Of a stretch of 64,000 nucleotides of DNA, positions 58,000 to 64,000 are shown piece after piece. Position numbers and translations under genes: made by a program. Numbering within the stretch: position 1 is the stretch's first letter; every line of letters starts with the position of its first letter. Source of the stretch: Deltaproteobacteria bacterium CG11_big_fil_rev_8_21_14_0_20_47_16 (lineage in GTDB: Bacteria > UBA10199 > GCA-002796325 > 1-14-0-20-47-16); the NCBI GenBank assembly GCA_002796325.1, contig PCXA01000018.1:124001-188000 (forward strand), written 5' to 3'. The notes beneath the pieces are model-generated. The model was not told where the DNA came from. It saw only the letters and a program-made list of their open reading frames with translations, and searched no databases.

Positions 58000-58599
58000 A
58001 TGATCAATTCATCTGTTTTGGTTCTGAATCGATCTTTCCTTCCGGTCCATGTGACCCCTCTCAAACGTGCGCTCTGTATGATGGTTCAGGGGATTGCTAA
58101 GGCCATCGATGAAGAGTATCAAACATTCGACTTCCAAAATTGGGCCGAACTCTCGGTGGCCAAGCATCATGAAAGTGTCGGCATGGTGGATCGTGTGATT
58201 CGAGTCCCCCGTGTGGTTTTACTTTCAGTTTACGATCGTCTGCCCAAGCGCTGCGTGCGCTTTTCACGTCTCAATATCATGACCCGTGATAACTACACCT
58301 GCCAATATTGCGGTAAGCGCGGACCCAAGAGTGATCTGAATCTGGATCACGTGGTGCCACGTGTATTGGGTGGCGGTACATCCTGGGATAATGTGGTTAC
58401 GAGTTGTTTGGATTGCAATCGCATGAAGGGTGGCCGGACGCCTGCCCAGGCAAAGATGCATTTGGCACGTAAACCCTACCGTCCCAATATTGCGCCGCTC
58501 ATGGAACTGATGCAGCGACGTATGTTTCATGAGGCTTGGAAGCCATTTTTTAATATTGTCGATCTTAGTTATTGGACGGTCGAACTTGATTCCGATTAA
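58000..58599 (+). CDS. HNH endonuclease-type protein
   Basis: 199 residues from the ATG at 58000, preferred because the promoter at 57960-57988 would start transcription after the in-frame ATG at 57991. The HNH/McrA-like core is YTCQYCGKRGPKSDLNLDHVVPRVLGGGTSWDNVVTSCLDCNRMKGG with two CxxC zinc pairs and the DHV active site. The N-terminal 90 residues have an unassigned domain of the type found in this small HNH family, whose members are widespread and mostly uncharacterised. No SD is present. The rluD start follows three bases after the stop. Confidence 0.85.
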   Translation: MINSSVLVLNRSFLPVHVTPLKRALCMMVQGIAKAIDEEYQTFDFQNWAELSVAKHHESVGMVDRVIRVPRVVLLSVYDRLPKRCVRFSRLNIMTRDNYTCQYCGKRGPKSDLNLDHVVPRVLGGGTSWDNVVTSCLDCNRMKGGRTPAQAKMHLARKPYRPNIAPLMELMQRRMFHEAWKPFFNIVDLSYWTVELDSD

Positions 58600-58602
58600 T
58601 CC

Positions 58603-59568
58603 GTGTCAGATACCCTTACAACAGTAGTCTCGTCTAAAGATGCCGGTCAGCGCTGTGATCGCTTTATGATCAATACGTGGCCGCAATTTTCGCGTGCACA
58701 AATTCAGCGATGGTTGGAAACGGGGGCTATTACTGTGAATGGCGCTTCAATGAAAGCCTCTCACAAGATGCATGAAGGGGATCGTGTTTTGCTGACGCCA
58801 CCAGAAATGGCTCCGAGTGAACTCATTGCGGAAAACATTCCGCTGACGATTTTGTTCGAAGATCGTGATTTGATTGTTGTGAACAAATCCCCTGACATGG
58901 TGGTGCATCCGGGTGCCGGCCAAACCTCTGGAACATTGGTGCATGCCTTACTAGGACATTGCAAGGATTTGCGGGGGGTGGGGGACCAGGAACGTCCTGG
59001 CATTGTGCATCGCCTGGATAAAGGAACTAGTGGTGTTATCATTGTTGCCAAGTCAGATGAATCCCACCGTGCATTGCAGACGCAATTTCAAACACGCCAA
59101 GTGGTGAAGGAATATATGGCTGTGCTGCAAGGTATTCCAAAAGGGCGTGCGGGTGTTTGGGATAAGCCTATCGGGCGTCATCCGGTGCATCGTCAAAAGA
59201 TGGCGGTGACGCAAAAGGGACGAGCCTCCCTGACACGATGGGAATGTGTGGAAACGTTTGGTCGATTTGCATCGTTGGTTCATTTGTTTTTACATACGGG
59301 TCGCACGCACCAAATTCGTGTGCATGCAGCACATGCGGGTCATCCGCTGATTGGTGATGCGACTTACTCGGCGGGGCGCGCTAAAATTGGCCCCGAAGAA
59401 TGGCGCAAAATTGTTTCTGAATTTACGCGTCCAGCCTTGCATGCGTTCCGGTTGCAAATTGCCCATCCACGGACGGGAGAGACGATGGAATGGACAGCGC
59501 CCATTCCAGACGATATGCAAAATTTAATTTTAGCAGCGCGTGCGCATGTGGAGGAAGGCAATGATTGA
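58603..59568 (+). CDS. rluD: RluD-family 23S rRNA pseudouridine synthase
   Basis: 321 residues, GTG start. An N-terminal S4-like domain (FSRAQIQRWLETGAITVNG) is followed by the catalytic domain with HRLDKGTSGVIIVAKS, whose Asp is the catalytic residue, and by the family's TGRTHQIRVHAAHAGHPLIGDATY segment. RluD makes pseudouridines in helix 69 of 23S rRNA; RluC-like activity cannot be excluded. The 3' end overlaps pgeF by eight bases. Confidence 0.94.
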   Translation: MSDTLTTVVSSKDAGQRCDRFMINTWPQFSRAQIQRWLETGAITVNGASMKASHKMHEGDRVLLTPPEMAPSELIAENIPLTILFEDRDLIVVNKSPDMVVHPGAGQTSGTLVHALLGHCKDLRGVGDQERPGIVHRLDKGTSGVIIVAKSDESHRALQTQFQTRQVVKEYMAVLQGIPKGRAGVWDKPIGRHPVHRQKMAVTQKGRASLTRWECVETFGRFASLVHLFLHTGRTHQIRVHAAHAGHPLIGDATYSAGRAKIGPEEWRKIVSEFTRPALHAFRLQIAHPRTGETMEWTAPIPDDMQNLILAARAHVEEGND

Positions 59569-60196
59569 ACGTGGGTTTGGGCACCGAGGGCAAGTTGTTT
59601 CAGACTTGGTGCTGGTTAACGGTGTCGTGGATGCGTTTATCCCCAAGACACATCAGGTGCATGGTGCATTGGTGAAACATGTCACTGCAGAAATGGGTGA
59701 TTTGGTAATGGAAGCCGATGCCTTTGTGGCGACAGACCCCAAGGTGGTGTGTTCGGTCATGACAGCAGATTGCGTTCCACTTTTAATGTGGGATACGCAA
59801 GCACGTATTGTGGCAGCTGTACATGCCGGGTGGCGTGGCGTGGCAGCAAATATTGCAACGGCTACTGTGGACTTTATACGGGACATGGTACCCAACGCGG
59901 ATCTGCGTGTGGCAATGGGCCCAGCAATGGGATCGTCCTGTTATGAAGTTGGGGATGAAGTGGTTTCTGCCTGTGCCAAAACTATTTCAGACATATCTCC
60001 GTTTATTAAAGCGACATCGCAGGGACATCAGCTGATTGATTTGAAGGGAATTTTATTTGAGCAGTTGGGCCATGTGGGTGTGATGCCCAATTGTATTGAG
60101 TCTGATCTGACTTGCACACATTGTAATACGACCTATGCATCCTATCGTCGCGGCGATCGTCGCGAACGTCAACATAGCTGGATTGTTATTTCTTGA
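59561..60196 (+). CDS. pgeF: PgeF/YfiH-type laccase-domain protein
   Basis: 211 residues from the ATG at 59561 (SD GGAGGAAGG). Family residues are present: the catalytic-site His in KTHQVHG, the TADCVPLLMWD cysteine motif, VHAGWRGVAANI and SDLTCTHC near the C-terminus. Members are multicopper-like or purine nucleoside phosphorylase-like enzymes; YfiH/PgeF of E. coli edits peptidoglycan precursors. It overlaps rluD by eight bases. Confidence 0.88.
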   Translation: MIERGFGHRGQVVSDLVLVNGVVDAFIPKTHQVHGALVKHVTAEMGDLVMEADAFVATDPKVVCSVMTADCVPLLMWDTQARIVAAVHAGWRGVAANIATATVDFIRDMVPNADLRVAMGPAMGSSCYEVGDEVVSACAKTISDISPFIKATSQGHQLIDLKGILFEQLGHVGVMPNCIESDLTCTHCNTTYASYRRGDRRERQHSWIVIS

Positions 60197-60209
60197 TTAT
60201 GGGATCGTC

Positions 60210-60845
60210 TTACTTAATGGGTTGAGCGGTGCGTGTTGCGAGTCGTGTGGTCTTCAAATAATGCTGCCGTGCAGATTCATTATCCAAATCCAAAGTGCCA
60301 CCTGAATTCAATGGCGTTTGATAGTCAGGTCGTGTTGTGCGCACTGTTGCGTGGCGCACAGTATGTTTGATTCGCTTGGGTGCTGGCGTTACCTCTACAG
60401 CTGCAGCAAGAGGCGCTTCAACTGATGTAGCTGGTGTTGACGCTTCTGCAGCAGCTTCTGTTGGTGCTGCTTCAGTAGACTGGGTTGTTTCTGCAGTTTG
60501 TTCTTGGGTTGCTTGTTGTAGTGTCTCTACTTTGGGTGTGGTTACTGGGGCAGTTGGTACGATTTTCTGAATGGCCAACGCGAGTACGAAGACAGCAACA
60601 GCAATTGAAATGTTCACCAGGCGATTTAATGATGACAGTGGCTTGAGAGGGGTAGCTGTATGTGATGCTGTGTTGTTTGTTCGAGTTGCCCGAGCCGTCT
60701 GAGTCCTTTTAGTGCGCTTTGTAGTGGTACGCGTCAGCGATGATGATGTTGCAGCAGCGGCACTGGCATTTTTACGTGGGCGCCCGCGCTTGCGCTTAAC
60801 GGGCGCTGGTGCTGCTTCGGTGATTTTTTCTGTGGCTGTTGTCAT
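60210..60845 (-). CDS. Membrane-anchored AT-hook protein of unknown function
   Basis: 211 residues from the ATG at 60845 (SD AAAGGGG). The N-terminal 70 residues are rich in Lys, Arg, Ala and Thr and contain an AT-hook (KRKRGRPRKNA, core GRP). One membrane helix follows (about residues 78-98, VNISIAVAVFVLALAIQKIV). The rest is Thr/Ala/Glu/Val-rich low complexity with a basic terminal part (RIKHTVRHATVRTTRPDYQT). This layout, DNA-binding tail on the inside with a membrane anchor, could tether AT-rich DNA to the membrane. No named family is recognised. The gene is divergent from the FAD monooxygenase. Confidence 0.65.
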   Translation of the reverse strand: MTTATEKITEAAPAPVKRKRGRPRKNASAAAATSSSLTRTTTKRTKRTQTARATRTNNTASHTATPLKPLSSLNRLVNISIAVAVFVLALAIQKIVPTAPVTTPKVETLQQATQEQTAETTQSTEAAPTEAAAEASTPATSVEAPLAAAVEVTPAPKRIKHTVRHATVRTTRPDYQTPLNSGGTLDLDNESARQHYLKTTRLATRTAQPIK

Positions 60846-60996
60846 GTGAACCCCTTTGACACATATTCGGCGCTGCGTCAAAAAAGTTGCGTAAAATTCA
60901 CAAATTTTCTGGGAAATGCAAAATTTTGGGGTCTGAGGGGTCTTATAGACATTATAAGGAATCTTATATAGGGACGGTTTAACCAGGGAGGGGATC

Positions 60997-62148
60997 GTGG
61001 TGGATGTCATCATAGTAGGGGCGGGTCCAGTGGGGTTGAGCCTGGCATTGGGGTTGGCGCGGGCGGGTAAGTCGGTCGTGGTATTGGAAAAGGACCCAGG
61101 CTTACATACAACATCGCGTGCACCGATCATTTGGCCGCGAACGCAAGAAATTTTAGCAGATCTTGGGGTGATGGATCGATTTGAATCTGCATCTATTATT
61201 CTCAAACAATTTACGATGTGGAATGCGGATTCAAATCATAAATTGATATCTTTGCCGATCAGTGAGCTCAAAGACCAAACACACTTTCCACAAATTTTAA
61301 TATTGCCTCAACATAAAACAGAAGCACTGTTATATGAGGCATTGAAAGCATATCCATCCGTGCAAGTGCACTTTGCCCATGAGGTTACTGGTCTTTCGCA
61401 AGATAGTGAATCTGTTCGGGTGCGCTATGCTACAAATGGAACGAGCGAAAGCGAAATGGTTGCGTCGTATGTGGTGGGTTGTGATGGGGCCCACAGTGCG
61501 ATTCGTGCGGCATTGGGGCTGGAACTTGATGGTATTACCTATCCACTGATGGCTGCATTGGCCGATGTGAAATTGCCTTATAACGATCCTAACTGGGTGT
61601 TCCCTCGTTTGTCTGTAAAGGATGTCCCAGTTGTTGCGGTGCAAATTGAATTGGGTGAGTGGCGTTTGATCTTACCTTTTACGCAGGATGAATCCATTAC
61701 CATGGATGAGCGTGTTCGCTTGTCTGTGAAGAATTTGTTCCATCAAGCTGACTATAGCTTGATTTGGCAAAGTGAATTCAAATTGCATCAACGCATTAGC
61801 CCTCAATTTGCGCTCGGCCGTGTGGCGCTGGCAGGGGATGCTGCGCATTTAAATAGTCCAGTGGGTGGGCAGGGGATGAACTCAGGCATTCAAGATGGGG
61901 CATTGCTGTGCACTGCGCTGGTGAAGGCAATTGATACGAGAAACCCAGCATTACTGCAACCCAATGCAGAGATGCGCCATGCCAAAATCAATTTTGGTGT
62001 GAATCAATTTACAAATATTTTGACCCGCGTGGTGATGTTATCAAAGGGGCGCTACATGCCTTGGGTTTTACGTATTTTGAATCTGGTATTAAAGATACCA
62101 TCGCTTCGCCAAAAATTTCTGATGAAGCTCACAATGCTAGGGGATTAG
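60997..62148 (+). CDS. FAD-dependent monooxygenase (PHBH/UbiH-like)
   Basis: 383 residues, GTG start with SD GGGAGGGGA. The N-terminal dinucleotide fold is VDVIIVGAGPVGLSLALGLARAGKSVVVLEKD, and the second FAD motif is ALAGDAAHLNSPVGGQGMNSGIQDG; a central VGCDGAHSAIRAALGLELDG carries the DG motif of aromatic hydroxylases. Ubiquinone-pathway hydroxylases, phenol hydroxylases and polyketide tailoring enzymes share this layout, so the substrate is open. The 3' end overlaps the convergent HAD gene by 12 bases. Confidence 0.88.
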   Translation: MVDVIIVGAGPVGLSLALGLARAGKSVVVLEKDPGLHTTSRAPIIWPRTQEILADLGVMDRFESASIILKQFTMWNADSNHKLISLPISELKDQTHFPQILILPQHKTEALLYEALKAYPSVQVHFAHEVTGLSQDSESVRVRYATNGTSESEMVASYVVGCDGAHSAIRAALGLELDGITYPLMAALADVKLPYNDPNWVFPRLSVKDVPVVAVQIELGEWRLILPFTQDESITMDERVRLSVKNLFHQADYSLIWQSEFKLHQRISPQFALGRVALAGDAAHLNSPVGGQGMNSGIQDGALLCTALVKAIDTRNPALLQPNAEMRHAKINFGVNQFTNILTRVVMLSKGRYMPWVLRILNLVLKIPSLRQKFLMKLTMLGD

Positions 62149-62790
62149 TTGGGGTTGCATTAAATTATAATAATTTGGGAATGCGTTTGGAATATCATGC
62201 CCAATAGGAATAAATGGCAAAGAAATTTTTTGTGCAGAAAGTGCATCCTCCTTGCTGTCGCCAATAGATACAGCATGCTTCATTCCAGATTGATCAATGT
62301 ATGTTTTCATCCAATCTGCTTTATTAATAGGTGCGCCTTGAATATGTTCAAAATATCGCTCCAACTTACGTTCTTTAACCAAACTAATGAGAATGTCATG
62401 TGGTGTAGCAGATAAAAGAACCATGTGTTTTTTCCCAAACATAAAGTCCAAGAACTGTGTGGCACCAGGAATTTCGGGTGCTGCAATAATGCCTAAAGTA
62501 GTTTCTTCATTATAACGATTTAGTAACTGTTGTTCCCTTTCGGGGGGGCATGTCTCACCAAGAATGTTCTCACAAATGTGGCGCAGCTTGTCGTGACGTA
62601 GGACGTGATTTTTTGTTCTGGAATAAGTTCTGATCTGATTACGATAATTAGGGTAATCATCAAAACAGGTTTCAAATGCGGTCCATTTGAGTTCATTCGA
62701 GTCGACAAGTGTTCCATCAAAATCAAAGATGAGTAGGTCGGCAGTTTGAATTAGGGATAACGCTGTCTGTAAATGATCATTTTTGGCCAT
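62137..62790 (-). CDS. HAD-superfamily phosphatase (Gph-like)
   Basis: 217 residues from the ATG at 62790. Motif I IFDFDGTLVDSNELKW and a late motif GDSKEDALSAQK are typical, with a helical cap domain (about residues 30-110). It resembles phosphoglycolate phosphatase and related small-molecule phosphatases. No SD is seen and the start lies only ten bases after the 3' end of tRNA-Leu, so the gene may be expressed from the tRNA transcript after processing. Confidence 0.8.
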   Translation of the reverse strand: MAKNDHLQTALSLIQTADLLIFDFDGTLVDSNELKWTAFETCFDDYPNYRNQIRTYSRTKNHVLRHDKLRHICENILGETCPPEREQQLLNRYNEETTLGIIAAPEIPGATQFLDFMFGKKHMVLLSATPHDILISLVKERKLERYFEHIQGAPINKADWMKTYIDQSGMKHAVSIGDSKEDALSAQKISLPFIPIGHDIPNAFPNYYNLMQPQLIP

Positions 62791-62799
62791 AGACTTATG

Positions 62800-62886
62800 T
62801 GCCCGGGGCCGGAATCGAACCGGCACGACCCTTTTGGGGTCTCAGGATTTTAAGTCCTGTGCGTCTACCAATTTCGCCACCCGGGC
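62800..62886 (-). tRNA. tRNA-Leu (UAA)
   Basis: 87 bases with acceptor arms GCCCGGG/CCCGGGC, a T-arm GTTCGATTC, a long variable arm with GACCC/GGGTC pairing and the anticodon loop CTTAAAA. The anticodon is TAA. CCA is not encoded. It lies 19 bases after tRNA-Cys on the same strand. Confidence 0.95.
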
Positions 62887-62905
62887 GACCTTTATTTTGA
62901 ATTTG

Positions 62906-62978
62906 AGGCGCGGGTGGGAGTCGAACCCACGCATGACGGTTTTGCAAACCGCTCCCTTAACCACTTGGGCACCGCGCC
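62906..62978 (-). tRNA. tRNA-Cys (GCA)
   Basis: 73 bases with acceptor arms GGCGCGG/CCGCGCC, anticodon GCA in the loop TTGCAAA, T-arm GTTCGACTC and a T as discriminator base, typical of tRNA-Cys. It is first of a two-tRNA unit with tRNA-Leu. CCA is not encoded. Confidence 0.95.
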
Positions 62979-63075
62979 AAAAGCTGGAGGGGCCAATATA
63001 ATGAGTCCTCATCCGAGTCTAGGGAAAAATCCCTAAAGAATTCTGTTAAGAAAAAGGTACACATGGGGTCTTTCA

Positions 63076-63081
63076 TATAAT
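63076..63081 (+). promoter_or_regulatory. -10 element upstream of hpt
   Basis: Perfect TATAAT at 63076-63081, 35 bases before the hpt start. No convincing -35 is found at the right distance. Confidence 0.4.
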
Positions 63082-63115
63082 AGACAGCCTGCTCCACCAA
63101 TTGAAAGGATGCGTC

Positions 63116-63634
63116 ATGGACTCCAAACTTCAGGTTTTATATTCCGCACAACAGATTGAACAACGCGTAACCGAGCTGGGTAAGCAAATCGATGCTGACT
63201 ATAAAGATGAACCATTGGTGGTGGTGGGTGTTTTGAAAGGCAGCTTCCTATTTATGGCAGATTTGGTGAGAGCCATCAAAAAGGATGTACGCTGTGATTT
63301 CTTACGTGTTTCCAGCTATGAAAATGACAAATCATCAGGTGTTGTTCGTATGGATTTTGACTTAACCCAATCAATTGAAGGAGATAATTTGCTTCTCATT
63401 GAGGACATTGTAGATACTGGTCGCACTTTGGCATTTTTGAAAGAGCATCTGCATGGTAAGAAACCAAAGTCGCTGAAAGTTTGTTCGCTCCTCTATAAGG
63501 ATATTGGAATCGATAACCGTCATTTGGCGGATTATGTTGGTTTTGAAATCCCCAATCATTTTGTAGTGGGCTATGGTTTGGATTCTGAAGGTCTGTACCG
63601 CTCGCTGCCCTATATTGGTTATTTCCCGCGTTAA
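63116..63634 (+). CDS. hpt: Hypoxanthine phosphoribosyltransferase
   Basis: 172 residues from the ATG at 63116 (SD AAAGGA); an in-frame TTG at 63101 would add five residues. The PRPP-binding loop LLLIEDIVDTGRTL, the flexible loop region FLRVSSYENDKSSG and the C-terminal FVVGYGLDSEGLYRSLPYIG are typical. It converts hypoxanthine (or guanine) and PRPP to the nucleotide in purine salvage. The last four bases overlap the convergent comEC-like gene. Confidence 0.95.
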   Translation: MDSKLQVLYSAQQIEQRVTELGKQIDADYKDEPLVVVGVLKGSFLFMADLVRAIKKDVRCDFLRVSSYENDKSSGVVRMDFDLTQSIEGDNLLLIEDIVDTGRTLAFLKEHLHGKKPKSLKVCSLLYKDIGIDNRHLADYVGFEIPNHFVVGYGLDSEGLYRSLPYIGYFPR

Positions 63635-64000
63635 TGTGACTTCGGGTTTTGCCGAATCTCGAAACTATTTCCATCTGTTTCAATGACGATATTGCCGTTT
63701 GCAATGTGGGAGCCTTGTGTGCCCACATTGTGGCCACGATTGGTTTGATAGATTGGAATTTTTAAGTCGTGCAGTCTCGCCAGTGTGCCTGGATTGGGAT
63801 GAAGGTAAGAATTATTATCACCCACAGAGATAACAACGGCGTCGGGTGATAGTGCTTTTAAAAAGTTGAGATTGCTACTGGTGCCACTACCATGGTGACC
63901 CAAATGTAGAATATCCACGTGTCCAATCAATGGCGCCACTGCTGATTCTTCATCAACGGTATCGTATGGTGGATTACCACCGCCGCCGGGCAAATCTCCG
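63631..64000 (-). CDS. comEC: C-terminal part of a ComEC-type DNA-uptake protein
   Basis: The open frame runs past the right edge of the window, so only the last ~123 residues are seen. They match the metallo-beta-lactamase-like domain of ComEC: HVDILHLGHHGSGTSSNLNFL, DAVVISVGDNNSYLHPNPGTLARL and a final NRGHNVGTQGS. ComEC forms the inner-membrane channel for transforming DNA. Start and membrane part lie outside the window. Confidence 0.85.
   Translation of the reverse strand, partial: GDLPGGGGNPPYDTVDEESAVAPLIGHVDILHLGHHGSGTSSNLNFLKALSPDAVVISVGDNNSYLHPNPGTLARLHDLKIPIYQTNRGHNVGTQGSHIANGNIVIETDGNSFEIRQNPKSH

Overview
The window reads as chromosomal DNA of a Gram-negative bacterium of roughly 46-48 % GC. 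It has several lipobox proteins, an LpoB-like lipoprotein, PlsB, and a complete type II secretion (T2SS) pseudopilus and secretin set that includes a GspN of the kind found in deltaproteobacteria-like and leptospiral lineages. The mix (GspN-type T2SS, yebC-ruvC-ruvA-ruvB-ftsB, plsB/mutL/miaA/eno, many orphan lipoproteins) suggests an uncultivated deltaproteobacteria-like or Bdellovibrionota-like lineage. That placement is inference; no 16S rRNA or other decisive marker lies in the window.

Layout. 0-2.7 kb: two convergent lipoproteins, one carrying a thaumatin-like domain, and a Gdx/SugE small multidrug-resistance transporter. 2.7-21.4 kb: an accessory, defence-rich region. It holds a nucleotidyltransferase pair behind strong inverted-repeat operators, a methyltransferase, a YhcG/DUF1016 PDDEXK protein, and a tight seven-gene cluster (GIY-YIG/DUF4357 nuclease, AlbA_2/Schlafen-like protein, HsdM, HsdS, HsdR, HExxH metallopeptidase, 560-residue membrane protein). 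It continues with a Cas4/RecB-like orphan nuclease, a Bro-N protein, small hypotheticals and HicAB. 21.6-29.1 kb: LpoB plus a COG3014-like lipoprotein, a CopA copper ATPase, a GH114-like protein with an isoprenylcysteine-methyltransferase-type membrane protein, and a hybrid-free sensor histidine kinase.

29.2-42.4 kb: the T2SS genes gspC-gspD, then gspE-F-G-H-I-J-K-L-M-N behind their own promoter. No prepilin peptidase (gspO) is present. 42.4-45.6 kb (minus strand): yebC-ruvC-ruvA-ruvB-ftsB. 45.7-50 kb: an 836-residue repeat-containing orphan, a secreted protein with a 39-bp tandem repeat, a 56-codon basic ORF, and a non-coding stretch with three DnaA-box-like 12-bp repeats and two palindromes. 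50-64 kb: housekeeping genes plsB, mutL, miaA, eno, rimI, a class-1-like dihydroorotate dehydrogenase paralogue, an HNH protein, rluD, pgeF, a membrane-anchored AT-hook protein, a FAD monooxygenase, a HAD phosphatase, tRNA-Leu(UAA), tRNA-Cys(GCA), hpt and the 3' end of a comEC-type gene cut by the window edge.

How the genes work together: the T2SS could export the signal-peptide proteins seen around it; RuvABC, MutL and YebC form a repair and regulation block; the 5.6-17.1 kb cluster looks like a type I restriction-modification (RM) locus with embedded accessory effectors. The best candidates for something undescribed are that seven-gene RM-associated cluster, the 49.9-50.0 kb DnaA-box region, the thaumatin-like lipoprotein, the membrane AT-hook protein, and a recurring arrangement in which a TATA-like box sits a few bases before a start codon without a Shine-Dalgarno (SD) sequence.
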